From: Galbula dea
Taxonomy: Eukaryota; Chordata; Aves; Piciformes; Galbulidae
NCBI GenBank assembly: GCA_013399015.1
Contig: VWZX01007020.1
Location: forward strand, 2,046,001-2,110,000
DNA: 64,000 bases
Direction of reading: 5' to 3'
Shown: piece after piece, positions 58,926 through 64,000 of the stretch
Position numbering within the stretch: the stretch's first letter is position 1
Layout of the letters: each line of letters opens with the position of its first letter
Translations under genes and position numbers: made by a program
The notes under the pieces: generated by a model
Seen by the model: the letters and a program-made list of their open reading frames with translations, nothing else
What the model was told of the DNA's origin: nothing
Database searches by the model: none

Positions 58926-61900
58926 TGACTTCACCCAGAGATGGACACAATATCTTTCTGAAACTGGCTGTCTGGCTTACTGAGGAGCTCCCAAAACAGC
59001 CATGGAAACCTCAATCTTCTAAATCTTGACCTGTTTACCTGACTGATGCCTCGCCTTTTTTCTAAGGACCTTTTAATGTTTTTCTTTTGTCTCATCCTTC
59101 TCAGAGACAAAGACAAGAGAAAGGCTTTAGTGGTATCTGTAGCACTAGTAGTGCTATGTATGCCTGAATACTGCAGACCCACCTTTGACAGAGTTCATTT
59201 AACTTAGGCATCAGGGTAATGCTTTGCCAGTGATTAATATACTTAGTATTTCTGTGACCATGAAGCAACTTTCTATAAATATGTTATGGCAGTTGTACAT
59301 GGCTGTCTGAAGAAGTCTGTCTATAAAGATTTATTTGCAAATGTCCCTTTACCCTTTTTTTAATGAGCAGCTTTCAAAGGCTGTTTATATTTTTGGCAGA
59401 GCTGTTGAGCTTTCTCTCAGGGCTACTCATATTTCACAGAACAGGTGACTTGCATACTTCTTGCTTATAAATTACAAGTAAACTACATTGTCAGTCCAAT
59501 ATATATTTAGAGGAATCATAGTTGACTTTATAGATAACAATTTCCATTCCTTTTAACGTGCTTTGAATTTTTGGTTGGTGTTTGCATTTTTGTTTGTTTT
59601 GTGGGGTGGTTTTGTTTTTTTTCTTTAACTTAGAGACCTCAGGAGCAATACTGGTGTGTTTAAAATTTTGTTTTCAAGCAAAGCTTTTATATTTTTACAC
59701 TATTTTGTTCTATTCCATATGTATTCTCTGAACGGGATAATTCTCATATTTTTGCTTAAAATACTGGTTGTTACTTTTTCCACCTTAGTAAATGAGAATT
59801 CTCGAAGATTGCTAACAAATGATACATGGAAAAACACACAGGAAAATACAAAGCATCTTATCAGTCCAAGAAATTAATTCCTCATCTCTTGCCTGATTGA
59901 TCATTGTAAAACTGATTATTTTAGGATTTATTTTGTTTGTTTTAAATTCTGAATTATTTGGATGGAAACTTTTGGGAAACAGCGTAATGATCTGCCCTGT
60001 TTTGTGGCTCAGTGATGGAAACTTTCCTTGTGCTGCCTATGGCTTAATTCCCTGTTGGAGTCATCTGCATGACTTTGTTGAAATTATGCCAGTGGATAAT
60101 TTGGCCCCTGGTATTCCAGGAAACAGAAAAATGGGTGCTAAACCTGCTAATATCACTGGACTGTAACCAAATATCCCTGACTATGGGAAAGGGTATGATG
60201 ACACAGCATGTTTTTAAGGAATGATGTGTCTAGCTCCAAGGTCAGGCAAACGGTGTCTTTTTATGTTTGTGTACCAGTCAAAACATATTTCATAAAGAAA
60301 TTAAGGTTCTTTGAGCACTATGTCATTTCTATAATAGTAAGTATTGGAAAACAGTATGCTGAACAACACAATTAAATTGAAATAAAAGAGAAGTTCCGAG
60401 CATTAGAGCAAACTTCAAAACCAGCACTCCATAATCAGTCACCTGAGAATTCAGATACTTGATGCAGGCTTCTTCAGCTCCAGAACTCTTGCTTTCCCCT
60501 TTTGTGATCCAGACGTGTGTTGTTTTCTTCCTTGCTCCGCCAGTGACCTCTCTGAGAGGGTATCAGCTTCTTTCCATACTGTGATTAACTGCACTGCTTT
60601 TGTTTTGATCCCATACAAGTCATATTCTACCCAGGAAAATATCCCAAGGTCTGTAGGGAAAATGCCATTTCTGTTCATGACATGAAAGTGCAGGAAAAAA
60701 CACTCTACAGCCTGTTCCTCTTTCCAGTCGTTAGGAACCCCTGGCATGGTGGGATTCTTCATCTCCCTTACCCTTTACTGTCACAATAGCAACAGAAGCC
60801 AAAATAGGCAGAAGCCACACAGTAGCCCTGGCATTTTTTCCTCTGGGTGGCAGTGATTCTTCTTGGCTGATGCCTCCGCCCAAGAGGGTTCAGTCAACTC
60901 TCAAGCCTGTTTTATAGCTCTTCTCCCTTTCTATGGTTTGAGAGTTTGAGAGGCAATGAGAACACAAACTGCATCTGAGAGTGTCACAAGGAATTAGGGT
61001 GTTCTGACCTCGTAGCAGTACTCAGGATTATAATCTTAAAGAAGAAATGCACATTGGTTCTGTGTACACTAACACTGACTGTGGTATGGTCATGAGAGAT
61101 CAGTTTTGCAGAGATCCCCAGACTCTCAGTTTGTTCAGAATTGCTTCTCTTTCCTTTTCAGAGGTGGACTGCCTTATATCGTGAAGATAGTAGTTATTAT
61201 CCTGCTAGTCATACTGTAGCTGAGATGCCTAGTGGAAAACAGTTAGCATGCTGGCAGCATTTTATTTTAAGACGATTGTAACGGAAGCTGTTGGTGCCTT
61301 CAAAAACTTAGTAGGGAAAAAAGCAGAATTTCTTCTGTCAAGAAAGTTTTTCATTTGTAGACTATCAAAATACCAAAAAATAGCATTAGCATTTTCAGTA
61401 TTCAAGTTTACACCATGTGTAGCAAACATATCGGTAAGTGTGTTAGTAAAACATATAAGTCCCTAAGTAGCCACTGACAATGTACATCATAATGGTCTCT
61501 TCTTTATACAGGGAAGCATGAATAAGATGTGTTTTTAGAAGTGTACAAGTAGTGTATGTCCTGAAAAGATAAACCACAGCAGTGGTTAAAATAATTTTCA
61601 AATATTTATGGGCACAGTCCACTCTCAATAAATAAATAAATAAATAAAACTGCTTGATAGGTGATAAATCACAGTGCTGGCAGACAAATTAAGATGTCAC
61701 CAAATTCTTTTTAGAACTTTATTTTTACATGAGCAGGTGGGAGAGTTACTCTTAGATACCTGCAAGAACAAGTTTAGAGCAGATTAGTCAGGCTGCTGTT
61801 TTGTTTTGTCTCCTAGGCACATATACACCTGGTTCTTTCTGTGCATGAACCTTGGAATACGCTGTCACAGTCCATTTGCAAGTGCTTGGCCATTGCTTAT

Positions 61901-64000
61901 TCAGATTGTTGGTTGATGAACAAGTGGAAAACAATCTGTGACATCACTTCCTGACATCATAAGCAAATCTTGCAGTTTCTGTATCCATGTACCCTTATAG
62001 CTATTTTATGGGTCTCCTCACATTATCTTGAGTCTGTAACCGATCTCATATTTTTTCCTGCTGTTTGTTGCATCTTTACCTGTTACATCAGTCAGATTGT
62101 CCATTCCTTGAAGCATGCATCCCAGTATTTTGTTGTGTGTGTATATATATTTTTAAGTACAAAGGCACCTTGACCCACCTGTGATCTGTAGTCTAGGTAG
62201 CTATTAGGCAAGTATTTGCCTGTAATATCCTTGAACAATTACTTTTCAGTAATATTGATTGGCACAAGTTATCTGTGATGTACCATGTTTGCATCCTGAA
62301 AAAAGGAAGAAAGTAACACTTGAGAGAAGTCCTTGAAAACCACATTCTGATTTGTGAAACAGCACACCCAGTATATTTCTGAGATGCAACAGTAAATTTA
62401 TGCAACTTCTTTTAGAGGACTTGCCATCCCTGCCCTGCTGTTTGCTTGGCCAGGGCTGATTTCTGAAGTGCCCTGAAATTTGTGTGGTTATTCTTATAGG
62501 CCATATTTTAAGCTGTAGTGTATTTATATCTTAAACGGAAGTAAAATTTTGTTAAAGTTTTGGTGAAAAGATCTCATAATCTAGAGCGAAGGTTCTAAAT
62601 TTAAGTGGAGTCTAAATATCTCTTTATTTACTAAGTGCACTTCAAATCCTATAAAAGTATGTTTTCCCCTTGTTTGTACTAGGGTCATCTTGCCCTGGCC
62701 TGTGCTGAGCTCTGTTACAACACTGCACAGCTTTATATTTCAATTATTTTTTCCCCTCCCCAAAGCTTACCTGCTGTACAATTGAGCTGTTGTAAAGAAC
62801 AAAAGTGTTCTGAAACTGTTCAAGAGGTGAATCCAGACTGTTCCATTTTCCAGTGACTGCTTAGTTCAGCACAGCGTTTAACTCAGCCTCCAAGGGTTCC
62901 CCTGAGCCTCAAAGCAGTATCAAAGTGAAAAGCAGCATGGTCAGGATAGCATACTATGTTTCCCACAGCTTCAGAACACTTTCTTTTCAACTTATCCTCC
63001 AAGCAATTGAGTTTCTAAATTGCCTTCACACTAGGTGACATGCTTAGGGGAGAGTACATCACTAATAGCACTAAATTGCTGATTTCTCTTGAAAGAAATA
63101 CAAAATAAAAAGGAAACGGACAAAAATACAAAAGTTTTCTGATGCTAATGGAGTCCACAAAAGAGAAATGTGGGAATAACTGCTTCTACAATTGTTACCA
63201 GTTTTGGCTTTCTTTCAACCACCATATTTCCTTGGAAGCAGTTAGAGCTTGTGGCTTCTTAAGAGGTTGTTTATATTTTGTGGAGCCAAAAGGATGGAAA
63301 TGGTCTGGTTGAAAGCCATTTAATGCAGTACTTATGAACAGTGCTATGGGATTCAGTTTCAGCCCCTCTCGTGGCTGTAGCTTCTCATAGAGACCTTAGT
63401 CCAGCAGCAGTGTGGACATAAAGTCTTTTTTCAGAATTGTTACATGCAGAGACTGTCCTGGTCCAGACCCCAGGAACCCTATTTAATATTTTTTTTTGTG
63501 GAAGTTTCCAGTATTTAAGACAAGGATGTGATATTTTATTTTAGCTTAACTTCAAATCCAGATGTTTACCACCATTTCACCTACAGGGTCTTATTTCCCA
63601 GTTCTCTTTGCCATTCTTGTCTTCCTGTAGGAAACAGGTTGAGGGTTGGTCTCAGTTGCAGGTATGACAAGGATAATCTGACACTGAAAGCTGAAGTGAG
63701 GAACTTTCTTCTTCTAAGAGGGTTTTGCAGTCGAAGTGTTGGAAGAGGAATTTTGACCCACTGTTCCTCCTAGATCTGAATCTCAATTCTTAAGAATACT
63801 CCTACTAAAGTAGATATAAAATACATTTATATATCATCATTGTGTATTTCTATATTTTTGTAATTTTTTGGATACTTGCTGATATCTTACTGAGAATTAC
63901 AGGCCCATCTGTTCAACCTTCCATTACATCCCTCTGTTAGAAGTACACATTTTTCAGTACAGTAAAATCTTTCTGACTTTTATTTTCTATTTTACAAGTG
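58926..64000. other. Unique AT-rich sequence to the window end, no gene seen
   Basis: The only clear structure is an AATA microsatellite at 61627-61649. A splice-acceptor-like pyrimidine tract ends at 61161 before a 39-codon open stretch, but nothing in it is recognisable. Other open frames (60451-60762 -, 59897-60166 +) lack domains. Presumed intron. Confidence 0.5.
61627..61649. repeat. (AATA)n microsatellite
   Basis: About five to six AATA units form a short tetranucleotide repeat. Confidence 0.93.

Noticed and set aside
1..64000. CRISPR arrays, bacterial operons, phage or defence systems
   Set aside because: No regularly spaced identical repeats and no prokaryotic gene organisation; the sequence is vertebrate nuclear DNA.

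Overview
The window is vertebrate nuclear DNA, and almost certainly from a bird. It is AT-rich, has no compact gene array, and carries at least thirteen CR1 retrotransposon fragments with the avian 3' tail (short ATTCTGTG or ATTCTATG repeats). It also carries two LTRs of bird-type endogenous retroviruses. One CR1 group, whose tail reads roughly CTCCTAACATTCTGTGATTCTGTGA with a 'GGAATCCTGCTGTGGCAGG' block, supplies about half of the copies. That suggests a lineage with a relatively recent CR1 burst, as reported for woodpeckers and relatives, but this species hint is weak inference.

Only one protein-coding exon is convincing: 31461-31739 on the + strand. It is a 279-base, phase-symmetric exon with good splice sites. 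It encodes a basic linker and a U1/JAZ-type C2H2 zinc finger (C-x2-C-x12-H-x5-H) of the ZNF385 family, most likely ZNF385D. On this reading most or all of the other 63.7 kb is intron of one very long gene transcribed left to right. I see no CpG island, promoter, tRNA, rRNA, CRISPR array or second exon that I can defend.

Layout: 1-378 CR1 tail; 1.2-1.45 kb ancient L3/CR1-like LINE remnant; 8.8-9.3 kb internally deleted CR1; 10.56-11.35 kb ancient LINE reverse-transcriptase remnant; 13.0, 13.9, 15.5-16.1 and 16.3-16.6 kb CR1 pieces; 18.7-19.1 kb short tails; 22.1-22.6 and 27.5-27.9 kb longer CR1s; 30.0-31.0 kb an ERVL-like LTR on the minus strand ending about 440 bases before the exon; 31.46-31.74 kb the exon; 41.8, 42.4 and 44.5 kb short CR1s; 49.56-50.45 kb a CR1 split by a 487-base solo LTR with a perfect 6-base target duplication; 51.7 and 58.8 kb old SINE-like remnants. 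The remainder is unique, AT-rich sequence with simple repeats.

I did not find a new biological system. The most informative observations are the nested young LTR in sense orientation inside the presumed intron, the internally deleted CR1, the inverted CR1 pair near 42 kb, and the isolated N-terminal zinc-finger exon next to an LTR.
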